Positions 7,779 through 16,100 of a stretch of 34,127 nucleotides of DNA are shown in pieces. Position numbers and translations under genes: made by a program. This stretch comes from CAYFIW01 sp964500645 (GTDB lineage: Bacteria; Chloroflexota; Dehalococcoidia; Lucifugimonadales; UBA826): the NCBI GenBank assembly GCA_964500645.1, contig CAZCOH010000014.1, forward strand, positions 1 through 34,127. The letters are read 5' to 3'. The stretch's first letter is position 1, and every line of letters begins with the position of its first letter. The notes beneath the pieces are model-generated. The model worked only from the letters and a program-made list of their open reading frames with translations, did no database searches and was not told where the DNA came from.

Positions 7779-8369
7779 TCATGTAGCTTCTTCTTTCCAA
7801 TCCTTCCGATTCACTTCCATAAGAAGAAAATCTTGACCTCCTCTCCTTACAGAACGAATTTCACGAAATCCTGATTTGGAAAAAGATGATTGTGCCCTAT
7901 AGTTCCAGGAGAGGGTATGAAGATAAACTCTCTCCAGTTTAAGATCTTCAAACAAATGCTTTAGGAGTGTTTTTACAATGTCGGTTCCATAGCCTTTTCC
8001 CCAGTATTCTTTATTTCCAATCATTATCCCCAGTTCTGTCTCCGAATTTCTCATGTTGAGATCGTAGTACATAACATTGCCGATGTGGACACCTTCAATA
8101 GTTTCCACGGCCAACCTCTTGGAACGAAAATTGGGAAATTGCATTTCCTCCTTTGAGTATTTGAGGAAATCGTCGTATGACATTGTCAATGGCCTAGTTG
8201 CATCGAGCCTTGATAACTCTTCGTCTACCCTCCATGCATATTCATCAGGTATATCCTCCACCTTTTTTTCCCTTATCCTTACTAACTTCCCTTCAATATT
8301 TACTTCGGGAAGTTCTTTTTGTTCATCTCTTGACCAGGGAAATGCCTTTCTGAACAATTGCCACCTCAT
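7779..8369 (-). CDS. GNAT-family N-acetyltransferase (RimJ/RimL-like)
   Basis: This 196-residue GNAT protein resembles the Acetyltransf_3 (RimJ/RimL/SpeG) group. After a polar N-terminal region, I-E-G-V-H-I-G-N-V-M-Y-Y-D and E-T-E-L-G-I-M-I-G form the central strands. The acetyl-CoA pyrophosphate loop is Y-W-G-K-G-Y-G-T (Q/R-x-x-G-x-G/A pattern). It is followed by R-V-Y-L-H-T-L-S-W-N-Y-R-A-Q-S-S-F-S-K-S-G-F, the usual C-terminal hallmark. The substrate is unknown. The ATG at 8369 lies 47 bases inside the upstream Nudix gene and has no visible Shine-Dalgarno, so translational coupling or a later TTG start (8357) is possible. It converges with the DUF5671 gene across only 28 bases. Confidence 0.88.
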   Translation of the reverse strand: MRWQLFRKAFPWSRDEQKELPEVNIEGKLVRIREKKVEDIPDEYAWRVDEELSRLDATRPLTMSYDDFLKYSKEEMQFPNFRSKRLAVETIEGVHIGNVMYYDLNMRNSETELGIMIGNKEYWGKGYGTDIVKTLLKHLFEDLKLERVYLHTLSWNYRAQSSFSKSGFREIRSVRRGGQDFLLMEVNRKDWKEEAT

Positions 8370-8760
8370 TTTGGTAGGTTAACGTAGTGTTAATTTTATC
8401 TTCTTTGATCCATGATACGTTATCAAATTCATGATCGTGTAATTCAAAGCTTCCACCAATAGGAATCATCAAATAATAAAAGACTGACTTTTCAATCATC
8501 ACTTGGTCTTTAGGTGAAAAAAATTCGTAACATACTTCACCTACGTATTTATCTATGTTCACTTTAAGACCTGTTTCTTCCCGCACTTCTCTTAAAGCTG
8601 TTTCCTCGATAGTTTCTGAAGATTCTGGTGTCCCTTTGGGTAGGTTACAAGACTTCGGTTCAATCCTACAACACACAACAACCTCTATTTCATCACCATG
8701 AAATCTGTACACGATACCTCCGGCAGATACTAACCTATTTTTCAACCTAGATAACCTCAT
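8323..8760 (-). CDS. Nudix hydrolase
   Basis: This 145-residue Nudix protein has a complete catalytic box at about residues 40-62: G-T-P-E-S-S-E-T-I-E-E-T-A-L-R-E-V-R-E-E followed by T-G-L, matching G-x5-E-x7-R-E-U-x-E-E-x-G-U. It would hydrolyse a nucleoside diphosphate linked to a moiety X, with Mg2+ bound by the Glu residues. The overall layout (S-A-G-G-I-V-Y-R at the start, C-N-L-P-K-G before the box) resembles the diadenosine tetraphosphate hydrolase/MutT-like group, but the substrate cannot be assigned. It is divergent from the pyr operon and overlaps the GNAT gene at its 3' end. Confidence 0.9.
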   Translation of the reverse strand: MRLSRLKNRLVSAGGIVYRFHGDEIEVVVCCRIEPKSCNLPKGTPESSETIEETALREVREETGLKVNIDKYVGEVCYEFFSPKDQVMIEKSVFYYLMIPIGGSFELHDHEFDNVSWIKEDKINTTLTYQNEVAIVQKGISLVKR

Positions 8761-8819
8761 TTCAATATATTAATGGAACCTATATATACAAAGTGACAAT
8801 GAATTCTAGAAACATGAAA

Positions 8820-8841
8820 ATTTATCGTCAAGACGATAAAT
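8820..8841. repeat. 10-bp perfect inverted repeat in the Nudix/pyrR divergent region
   Basis: The arms 8820-8829 (ATTTATCGTC) and 8832-8841 (GACGATAAAT) are perfectly complementary with two bases between them. The repeat lies about 60 bases upstream of the Nudix start and 17 bases upstream of the -35 box of the candidate pyr promoter. Position and symmetry suit a dimeric repressor or activator site; as RNA the loop would be very tight (effectively CAAG). It is not followed by a T-run on either strand, so a terminator is unlikely. Confidence 0.55.
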
Positions 8842-8857
8842 CTATAAAATGAGATTG

Positions 8858-8886
8858 TTGTCCTAGCATGCTCTAAGGTGTATCAT
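8858..8886 (+). promoter_or_regulatory. Candidate sigma-70-type promoter of the pyr operon
   Basis: TTGTCC at 8858-8863 and TATCAT at 8881-8886 are separated by 17 bases and match the -35 and -10 consensus at four and five of six positions. Transcription would begin near 8893, just before the PyrR-binding hairpin, leaving an untranslated leader of about 214 bases ahead of pyrR. This placement supports the call, since the hairpin must be transcribed to work. Confidence 0.55.
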
Positions 8887-8910
8887 CAAAGTGTCAGGAA
8901 ATGACAATTA

Positions 8911-8945
8911 CACCCTTTAAACTAGTCCAGAGAGGCTGCCAAGGG
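8911..8945 (+). promoter_or_regulatory. PyrR-binding RNA hairpin (pyr leader)
   Basis: The lower stem pairs CCCTT (8913-8917) with AAGGG (8941-8945). The upper stem pairs AGTC (8924-8927) with GGCT (8934-8937), including a G-U pair, and closes the hexaloop CAGAGA (8928-8933). The string AGTCCAGAGAGGCT is the conserved core of the PyrR-binding loop known from Bacillus pyr attenuators (the Rfam PyrR element). It lies in the 5' leader of an operon whose first gene is pyrR, so UMP-bound PyrR is expected to bind here and lower pyr expression. Whether the outcome is transcription attenuation or reduced translation is not settled by the sequence. Confidence 0.9.
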
Positions 8946-8975
8946 AGTACGTCGCTAGTGTGTTTGCAAGATTTG

Positions 8976-9058
8976 GATCGCTGGCGCGCCTCTTGGTAAA
9001 AAAACAGGAGGCGAGCGATCAAACTTGATACATGTGTATATACTCCCGTGATTTTTTT
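8976..9058 (+). promoter_or_regulatory. Strong leader hairpin and downstream T-run, possible pyr attenuator
   Basis: A long stem pairs GATCGCT (8976-8982) with AGCGATC (9014-9020), has a four-base bulge (8983-8986), then pairs CGCCTCTTG (8987-8995) with CAGGAGGCG (9005-9013) including one G-U pair. The A-rich loop is 8996-9004. The hairpin has no T-run directly after it, but seven T residues occur at 9052-9058. They follow TACTCCC (9041-9047), which is complementary to GGGAGTA (8943-8949). That outer pairing would enclose the hairpin and place it just before the T-run as a bipartite terminator. It shares bases 8943-8945 with the PyrR hairpin, so the two are mutually exclusive. The direction of regulation is uncertain. 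Confidence 0.5.
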
Positions 9059-9106
9059 GTTAAATGGGTTGTTTGTTACTGTAATGCTACCTAAAAGGGT
9101 ACGCCC

Positions 9107-9646
9107 ATGACTGACAAACTTATACAATCCCCCAATCAAATGAAGCGAGCTTTAACCAGAATTTCCCACGAGATATTGGAAAGAAATGGTGGACCAACGG
9201 ACGTTGTTCTTGTGGGAATGCATTCAAGAGGCGTTCCTCTATCAAAAAGAATGAATTCCATCATTGAAAACGTAGAAAATCGTTCTGTTGAAGTAGGTGC
9301 TTTAGATATAGGGTTTTATCGCGATGATATAGCCGAAAAAGGGGTTTTACCTGTAAGACCAACTGATATACCGACCGACATAAATGGTAAAAAAATAGTT
9401 ATCGTGGACGACGTTCTGTACACAGGAAGATCTATACGCGCAGCCATGGATGCATTAAATGACCTTGGTAGGCCGAACCAGATTCAACTAGCAGTTTTGA
9501 TAGATAGAGGTCACAGGGAATTACCTATCCGAGCAGACTACGTTGGCAAAAACGTGCCCACATCCAGAGAAGAAGATGTCGAAGTGAGGCTAGTGGAAAT
9601 TGACGGAGTTGATGAAGTAGTCATAAAAACCCAAAACGGAATCTAG
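9107..9646 (+). CDS. pyrR: PyrR, bifunctional pyr operon regulator / uracil phosphoribosyltransferase
   Basis: PyrR binds the pyr leader RNA when charged with UMP and usually has uracil phosphoribosyltransferase activity. The 179-residue protein has a normal length. The PRPP-binding motif V-I-V-D-D-V-L-Y-T-G-R-S-I (residues 98-110) is exact, and L-I-D-R-G-H-R-E-L-P-I-R-A-D (131-144) is the PyrR-specific basic region implicated in RNA contact. D-I-G-F-Y-R-D-D (67-74) also matches the family. The presence of its RNA target 160 bases upstream makes autoregulation very likely. The start is ATG after AAAAGGG (9093-9099), seven bases away. It is followed four bases later by pyrB. Confidence 0.97.
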   Translation: MTDKLIQSPNQMKRALTRISHEILERNGGPTDVVLVGMHSRGVPLSKRMNSIIENVENRSVEVGALDIGFYRDDIAEKGVLPVRPTDIPTDINGKKIVIVDDVLYTGRSIRAAMDALNDLGRPNQIQLAVLIDRGHRELPIRADYVGKNVPTSREEDVEVRLVEIDGVDEVVIKTQNGI

Positions 9647-9650
9647 TGGA

Positions 9651-10655
9651 ATGAATAAATACAACAATACTGGCTCATCAGTCCGGCACATTCTAGATTT
9701 AGACACTTTCTCAAGAGACGACATTGAACTAGTACTGAAAAATGCTACAGCGATGGAAGAAGTCCTCAAAAGAGGCATAAAAAAAGTCCCAGTTCTTCGT
9801 GGAAAAACCATAGTTACTCTTTTTTACGAATCTAGTACTAGAACTCGAGCTTCGTTTGAACAGGCGGGGAAAATTCTTAGTGCTGATGTAATAAATGTAT
9901 CAAGCTCAACAAGCAGCGCAAGAAAAGGCGAATCTCTGTACAACACGGCCCTCACTCTTCAGGCCATGAAAGCAGACATAATCATCATCAGGCACCCAGA
10001 TTCAGGGGCACCCAATTTCCTGGCTAGACACTTAGGGTCTAGCGTAATAAATGCCGGTGATGGTATGCATGCACATCCTACCCAAGGGTTGTTAGACCTA
10101 TTCACAATAACGAAAACTCTGGGATCAGTCGATGGAAAGAAAGTAGTCATAGTAGGAGATGTATTGTATTCAAGAGTTGCTAGGTCCAACATATGGGGCC
10201 TCACAAAAATGGGAGCAAGAGTGGTGTTATGTGGACCTAGAACTCTCATCCCAAACGATTTCCTAAATGGTCACCGTACCCAAGAAGGACATCCGTTTGG
10301 AGGAGTTGAAATAGAGACCAACCTAAAAAAGGCTCTTAAAAACGCTGATGTTGTCATGGCATTAAGGCTGCAGCTAGAAAGACAACATGCAGGCCACTTA
10401 CCATCAATAAGAGAATACTCTCAACAATATGGCATCAATAAAGAAAAACTTAGTCTTGCAAATCAAGATGTGATTCTAATGCACCCAGGACCTATGAATG
10501 AAGGAATTGAAATTGAGTCCGATGTGGCACACGGGCAATATTCCATGATAGAGGAACAAGTAACCAACGGTGTAGCTATTCGAATGGCGTTGCTTCATTC
10601 ACTGGCTTCTGATTCAAGTAATCCGATCAATTCTAATAAGGAAATAGGAATTTGA
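9651..10655 (+). CDS. pyrB: Aspartate carbamoyltransferase catalytic subunit
   Basis: Catalyses the committed step of pyrimidine synthesis, carbamoyl phosphate plus aspartate to carbamoyl aspartate. The 334-residue protein has the carbamoyl phosphate site S62-T-R-T-R66, the adjoining-subunit loop with S89 and K92 (S-S-A-R-K-G-E-S), H142-P-T-Q145 and the aspartate-side motif H-P-G-P-M-N-E-G. The last usually reads H-P-x-P-x-N-R-G, so Glu replaces a common Arg. There is no regulatory subunit (pyrI) in the cluster, as in Gram-positive type enzymes. It starts four bases after pyrR and ends with TGA three bases before pyrC, so the three are surely one transcript. Confidence 0.98.
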   Translation: MNKYNNTGSSVRHILDLDTFSRDDIELVLKNATAMEEVLKRGIKKVPVLRGKTIVTLFYESSTRTRASFEQAGKILSADVINVSSSTSSARKGESLYNTALTLQAMKADIIIIRHPDSGAPNFLARHLGSSVINAGDGMHAHPTQGLLDLFTITKTLGSVDGKKVVIVGDVLYSRVARSNIWGLTKMGARVVLCGPRTLIPNDFLNGHRTQEGHPFGGVEIETNLKKALKNADVVMALRLQLERQHAGHLPSIREYSQQYGINKEKLSLANQDVILMHPGPMNEGIEIESDVAHGQYSMIEEQVTNGVAIRMALLHSLASDSSNPINSNKEIGI

Positions 10656-10658
10656 TTA

Positions 10659-11987
10659 ATGACCAAATCAATATTATTTAAAAACGGTCACCTTTTAGAC
10701 CCTTCAACCAATCTCGATACAGTTGCCGACTTACTCGTATCAAACGAAAAAATATCTAACATTGGCCCACTTCATACGGAACCAGATAATTTAAAAATCT
10801 ATGACGCATCAGGTTTGATCATCACACCGGGATTCGTTGACGTCCATTGCCACTTAAGGGAGCCTGGACAAGAGTATAAGGAAACTATAGAAACGGGCAC
10901 TTCTGCCGCTGCAGCCGGAGGATTCACAACTATATGTGCCATGCCAAATACAATCCCTCCTATGGATACTAGATCTATCGTAGATTTTGTAACTGCCCAG
11001 GCCAAATATTCCGGTTTGGTAAGGGTACTACCAATAGGTTGTGTGACCAAAGAAAGTAAAGGGCAGGAATTGTCTGAAATGGTGGAGCTTGCCGAATCTG
11101 GAGTCATAGGATTCAGTGACGACGGAAACCCTGTCCACAACGCCAACATAATGAGACAAGCACTTTTATATGCTTACGATTTATCTCTTCCAATAATTAA
11201 TCACTGTGAGGTTCCTGAATTAGCGGCTGGTGCCTCAATGAATGAAGGATGGGTTTCCACAAGGCTTGGGCTCAAAGGTATGCCAAATTCGGCTGAAGAA
11301 GTAATGGTTGCGAGGGACATTTCTCTTTCAGAGTTAACAAATGGACACGTCCATTTCGCGCATATAAGCACCGAAGGTAGCTTGTCCCTGATACGTGAAG
11401 CTAAATCCAGAGGTGTCAATGTTACGTGCGAAGTAACGCCTCATCATCTTACACTGACCGATGACACTGTTTTAGGAATGAAAAGTCAACGAGGAAAATA
11501 TGAACCACTAACCCCATATTCCTACGACACAATGGCCAAAGTAAATCCACCTCTCAGAACAGAAAAAGACGTGTCGGCGATGATCGAAGGGCTATCGGAC
11601 GGCACTATAGACATGATAGCAACAGATCATGCCCCTCATAGTACCGTAGATAAAATGTGCAGTTTTCAGGAGGCTGCTTTTGGTATTAGCGTTTTAGAGA
11701 CCGCATTGGGATCAATTCTTAAGCTATTCCATGAGGACTTAATAGATTTATCGACACTAATATCCAAATTAACATGCGCCCCCGCAACATTTCTAAAATC
11801 AAATCTGGGAACTTTGAATATAGGCGCACAAGCAGACTTGGCCATATTTGACCCAAATGAGGAGTGGGAAGTGCTTCCCGAAAATTTCAAATCAAAAGGG
11901 AAAAACACTCCACTTGAGACAACATTCCTAAAAGGAAAAGTAAAAGCGACCGTTTACGGCGGAAAGATTATCTATCAGGACTCATAG
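10659..11987 (+). CDS. pyrC: Dihydroorotase (class I)
   Basis: Zinc amidohydrolase that cyclises carbamoyl aspartate to dihydroorotate. The 442-residue protein has H63-C-H65 in the D-V-H-C-H-L-R-E-P-G signature, D154-D155 in G-F-S-D-D-G (the position of the bridging ligand in class I enzymes), H182 (I-N-H-C-E), H235 (H-F-A-H-I-S-T) and the catalytic D323 in A-T-D-H-A-P-H. All key residues are present, so it is an active enzyme and not the inactive pyrC-like partner found with some transcarbamoylases. It lies between pyrB and carA with a three-base and a 21-base gap. Confidence 0.97.
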   Translation: MTKSILFKNGHLLDPSTNLDTVADLLVSNEKISNIGPLHTEPDNLKIYDASGLIITPGFVDVHCHLREPGQEYKETIETGTSAAAAGGFTTICAMPNTIPPMDTRSIVDFVTAQAKYSGLVRVLPIGCVTKESKGQELSEMVELAESGVIGFSDDGNPVHNANIMRQALLYAYDLSLPIINHCEVPELAAGASMNEGWVSTRLGLKGMPNSAEEVMVARDISLSELTNGHVHFAHISTEGSLSLIREAKSRGVNVTCEVTPHHLTLTDDTVLGMKSQRGKYEPLTPYSYDTMAKVNPPLRTEKDVSAMIEGLSDGTIDMIATDHAPHSTVDKMCSFQEAAFGISVLETALGSILKLFHEDLIDLSTLISKLTCAPATFLKSNLGTLNIGAQADLAIFDPNEEWEVLPENFKSKGKNTPLETTFLKGKVKATVYGGKIIYQDS

Positions 11988-12008
11988 AAAATACAAAGGA
12001 ACTTATCT

Positions 12009-13112
12009 GTGGCGGATATAACTTATTTAATATTAGAAGATGGATCCATATTCAGTGGATCACCTTTTGGATCAGAAAAGCTAGCTTATGGAGAAGTTGT
12101 TTTTAACACATCAATGACAGGTTACCAAGAGATGTTGACTGATCCTTCATATGCAGGTCAAATTGTTGTTCCAACCTACCCTATGATGGGAAATTATGGC
12201 ATATCCTCGTACCATCAAGAATCAAACAAAGTTCAGGTCTCAGGTTTTGTTGTAAGACAATTCTGTCCTGATCCAAGTCACATAGATAGTTCATCAAATA
12301 TAGCCGATTTCCTCCACGACAATGGGATCACCGGTATCAGTGAAGTAGACACTAGAGCTATAACCCGCCGTATTAGAAAAAATGGTGTCATGATGGGAGT
12401 GATAACTGATAACCCAGATACAAGGAAAGCGATTCAAATTTTAAAAAACCTTCCCGAATATGATCAAGTAGACCATGTGGAAAGTGTGTCAACAAAGTCC
12501 GTCTACAAATGGAACGATTCTCTAAAAAACAGAGAAACAAGTCCTGAAACGTTAAAAATACTAGTTTCTGACTATGGCCTTAAATACAACATCCTAAGAA
12601 TACTGAAAACTAAAGGTTGTGAAATACAAGTATTTCCATCCGACGCTACGGCAGATGAACTCTTGGAAAGAGAACCCGATGGAATAATGCTTTCACCAGG
12701 CCCCGGAGATCCTAATCTAATAGACTACACAGTACAGACCACAAAAGATTTACTAGGCCAAGTGCCCATTATGGGAATTTGCCTCGGGAATCAGATATTG
12801 GGAAGGGCTATTGGGGCAAAAACATACAAACTGAAATTCGGACACAGAGGCGCCAACCATCCTGTGAAAGAATTGTCCACAGGTAGAATTCACATAACGG
12901 CTCAGAATCACGGTTATGCTATAGACCCAGAGTCATTATCATCGGAAGCGCAGATAACCCACCTAAGCATGAATGATGAGACCGTGGAAGGAATCAGACA
13001 CAGATCTTTGCCAGCTATGAGCATCCAGTACCATTCAGAAGCTTCTCCAGGACCGCTGGACAATGAATACATTTTCAATAGCTTTCTTGAAATGATCGAA
13101 GATTCAAAATAA
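12009..13112 (+). CDS. carA: Carbamoyl-phosphate synthase small subunit (glutaminase)
   Basis: Hydrolyses glutamine and channels ammonia to CarB. The 367-residue protein has the N-terminal CarA domain (L-E-D-G-S-I-F-S-G then N-T-S-M-T-G-Y-Q-E) and a C-terminal class I glutamine amidotransferase domain. The triad is C258 (G-I-C-L-G-N-Q), H342 and E344 (Q-Y-H-S-E-A-S-P-G-P). The start is GTG at 12009 and fits the family N-terminus. The gene is 30 bases upstream of carB. Both carbamoyl phosphate subunits in the pyr operon suggest a pyrimidine-dedicated synthase under PyrR control, though arginine synthesis may draw on the same pool. Confidence 0.98.
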   Translation: MADITYLILEDGSIFSGSPFGSEKLAYGEVVFNTSMTGYQEMLTDPSYAGQIVVPTYPMMGNYGISSYHQESNKVQVSGFVVRQFCPDPSHIDSSSNIADFLHDNGITGISEVDTRAITRRIRKNGVMMGVITDNPDTRKAIQILKNLPEYDQVDHVESVSTKSVYKWNDSLKNRETSPETLKILVSDYGLKYNILRILKTKGCEIQVFPSDATADELLEREPDGIMLSPGPGDPNLIDYTVQTTKDLLGQVPIMGICLGNQILGRAIGAKTYKLKFGHRGANHPVKELSTGRIHITAQNHGYAIDPESLSSEAQITHLSMNDETVEGIRHRSLPAMSIQYHSEASPGPLDNEYIFNSFLEMIEDSK

Positions 13113-13142
13113 ATAAGTTATTTAAAGGTAAATTTTTCGAAG

Positions 13143-16100
13143 TTGAAACATAAATTAAAAAAAATACTTGTCATAGGATCAGGCCCAATCGTAATTGGCC
13201 AGGCTGCTGAATTTGATTACGCCGGTACTCAAGCATGCAAATCTCTCAGAGAAGAAGGTCTGGAAACAGTATTAATAAATTCCAATCCTGCAACGATAAT
13301 GACAGACCAAGATATTGCTGACCGTGTCTATGTCGAACCACTAACTGTTTCCGTTATCGAGCGCGTTATCAAACGGGAAAAACCAGATGGCCTATTACCT
13401 ACACTAGGAGGTCAAACTGGACTTAACCTTGCCGTTGAGTTAGCTGAGGCTGGAATACTTGAAAAATATAACGTTCAACTTTTGGGAAGCACCGTAGAAA
13501 CAATCAAGAATGCTGAAGACAGAGAATTATTTCGCAAGATGCTTCAAGAAATTGGCGAACCCGTTCCCCCTAGTTCAATTGTCTCCGATATAGGCGAAGC
13601 AAAAATAGCACTAGAGACAATTGGTCTCCCATTGGTTATAAGACCTGCATATACCCTTGGTGGTACCGGGGGCGGTATAGCAAATACTCTTGAAGAATTC
13701 CATAACATTGTTGCAGGAGGCCTAGCTGCTAGTCCTATCCACCAAATCCTGATAGAAAAATCTATAGTCGGGTGGAAAGAACTTGAATACGAGGTTATGA
13801 GAGACGGATCAGATAATTGCATAACAATATGTAATATGGAGAACATAGATCCGATGGGGGTCCACACAGGCGATAGCATAGTTGTCGCTCCAAGCCAAAC
13901 TCTATCAGACAAAGATTACCAAATGTTGAGAAGTGCAAGTCTGAAAATTATCAGACGCCTAAAAATTGAGGGCGGTTGTAACGTACAATTCGCTCTTGCT
14001 CCAGGTGATGTCGTTGGAAACACATTACCAGACGATGGTAAAACAGGAATGGGATACTATGTAATAGAAGTAAACCCAAGAGTCAGTAGAAGTTCAGCCT
14101 TAGCGAGTAAGGCAACAGGATATCCCATTGCACGTGTAGCAGCCAAAATAGCTGTCGGTCGAACTTTAGACGAAATCCCAAATGCTGTAACGGAAAAAAC
14201 CGTGGCCGCTTTCGAGCCGGCATTAGACTATTGTGTAGTTAAAATTCCAAGATGGCCTTTCGACAAATTCCCAACTGGGGACAGAAGCCTAGGGACCCAA
14301 ATGAAGGCCACCGGAGAGGTAATGGCGATAGACCGTACCTTTGAAGCAGCCTTCCAGAAAGCCGTGAGATCTTTAGAAATTACAAACAGATCGATTTTAT
14401 GGGAAGACAATAATTGGGATAACGGACAAAAAAACAACTTTGACAACCTGCCCATTACTCCAAATGATGAAAGATTATGGGCATTATTTGCAGCTTTGAG
14501 GCGAAATATCAGTCCAGAAAATATATCGAGAGAAACGGGAGTGGACCCCTGGTTTACCAGAGCTTTTTCGAGAATCACTGGTATGGAAAATCGTCTCCTT
14601 AACGAAACATTGACTAAGGAATTAATTTACCAGGCAAAAAGACTGGGCTTCCCTGATGACAGGATAGGAGTTTTAACTGATAAGTCATCTGAGGAAGTCC
14701 GATCACTCAGAAAAAGGTTCGACATCATACCAGTGTACAAAATGGTAGATACTTGTGCTGCAGAATTTGAGGCGGAGACACCTTATTTTTACAGTACCTA
14801 CGAACAGGAAAATGAAGCAACACCACTTAAAGGTCCTAAATCGATCGTTATAGGTAGCGGGCCAATACGCATAGGTCAAGGCATTGAATTTGATTATTGC
14901 TCTGTACATGCAGCATGGGCTTTGGAAGAAGAAGGATTCCGCAGTATCATGGTCAACTCCAATCCGGAGACAGTGTCAACGGATTTCGATACAAGTAGTA
15001 GACTTTATTTTGAACCTTTGGATGAAGAGAGTTTAAGAGACATACTAGAAAATGAAGGCGTCGAAAAAGAAACAGATCACCATTTGATACCAACTTCGAT
15101 AGTTCAATTTGGTGGACAAACCGCTATCAATTTATCTCAAAAACTCGATGCGGCAGGATTGCCCATACTTGGATCTTCTGCTAAATCTATTGATACCGCC
15201 TCCGACAGGCATCTTTTTGAGGAATTCCTCGCAAAAGTTGGCATTCCAAATCCACCTGGATCAGCTGTTACAAGTCTTGAACAAGCGTTAGTAACAGCTA
15301 GGGACGTCGGTTACCCTGTGCTAGTAAGACCAAGTTACGTACTTGGTGGAAGAGCTATGGAAATAGTGCAAAATGCCAGTGAACTCGCGAGATATATGAG
15401 CAATGCGCTGGAGGCCGGTGAAGGGAGAAGAGTGCTAATAGACAAGTATTTTGAGGGCAGAGAAGTAGAGGTGGATGCCGTATGCGATGGAGAGAATGTA
15501 CTAATACCCGGGATCATGGAGCATGTGGAACGAGCTGGTGTACATAGTGGCGACTCCATGGCCATCTATCCAGGGCTAACATTATCCGATGATGAGGTAG
15601 ATACCGTCGTTGAATACACCACAAGAATAGGTAAAGAATTAAACGTCAAAGGATTAATGAACATTCAATACGTAGTGGTTGGTGGGGATGCATACAGGAG
15701 CCCAAACGACCATGATACTCAAAATAAAGAAACGCAGATATATGTCATTGAAGTAAATCCAAGATCCAGCAGAACCATCCCATTTATTTCTAAAATTACG
15801 GGAGTTCCCATGGTTCAACTTGCCATAAAGGCGATGCTTGGTAAAAAACTTCCTGAATTAGGATATCAGGGAGGATTGTGGAAAAAGCAACAATTAGTTG
15901 GAGTAAAGGCCCCTGTATTTTCCATGTCGAAACTTGCGGGAGTCGACACATTTCTAGGCCCAGAAATGAAATCTACTGGCGAAGTAATGGGACTAGACGA
16001 AACTTACGAATCAGCCGTTGCCAAAGCACTTATAGCATCAAATATGATGCTTCCTGAAAAAGGAGCTATTCTAATCAGCATAAGAGACGAAGATAAAGCA

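Noticed and set aside
8983..8992. GGCGCGCCTC, a GC-rich 10-mer also present at 33418-33427
   Set aside because: Only two copies were seen, in unrelated contexts (pyr leader stem and tRNA upstream region). It is most likely coincidence.
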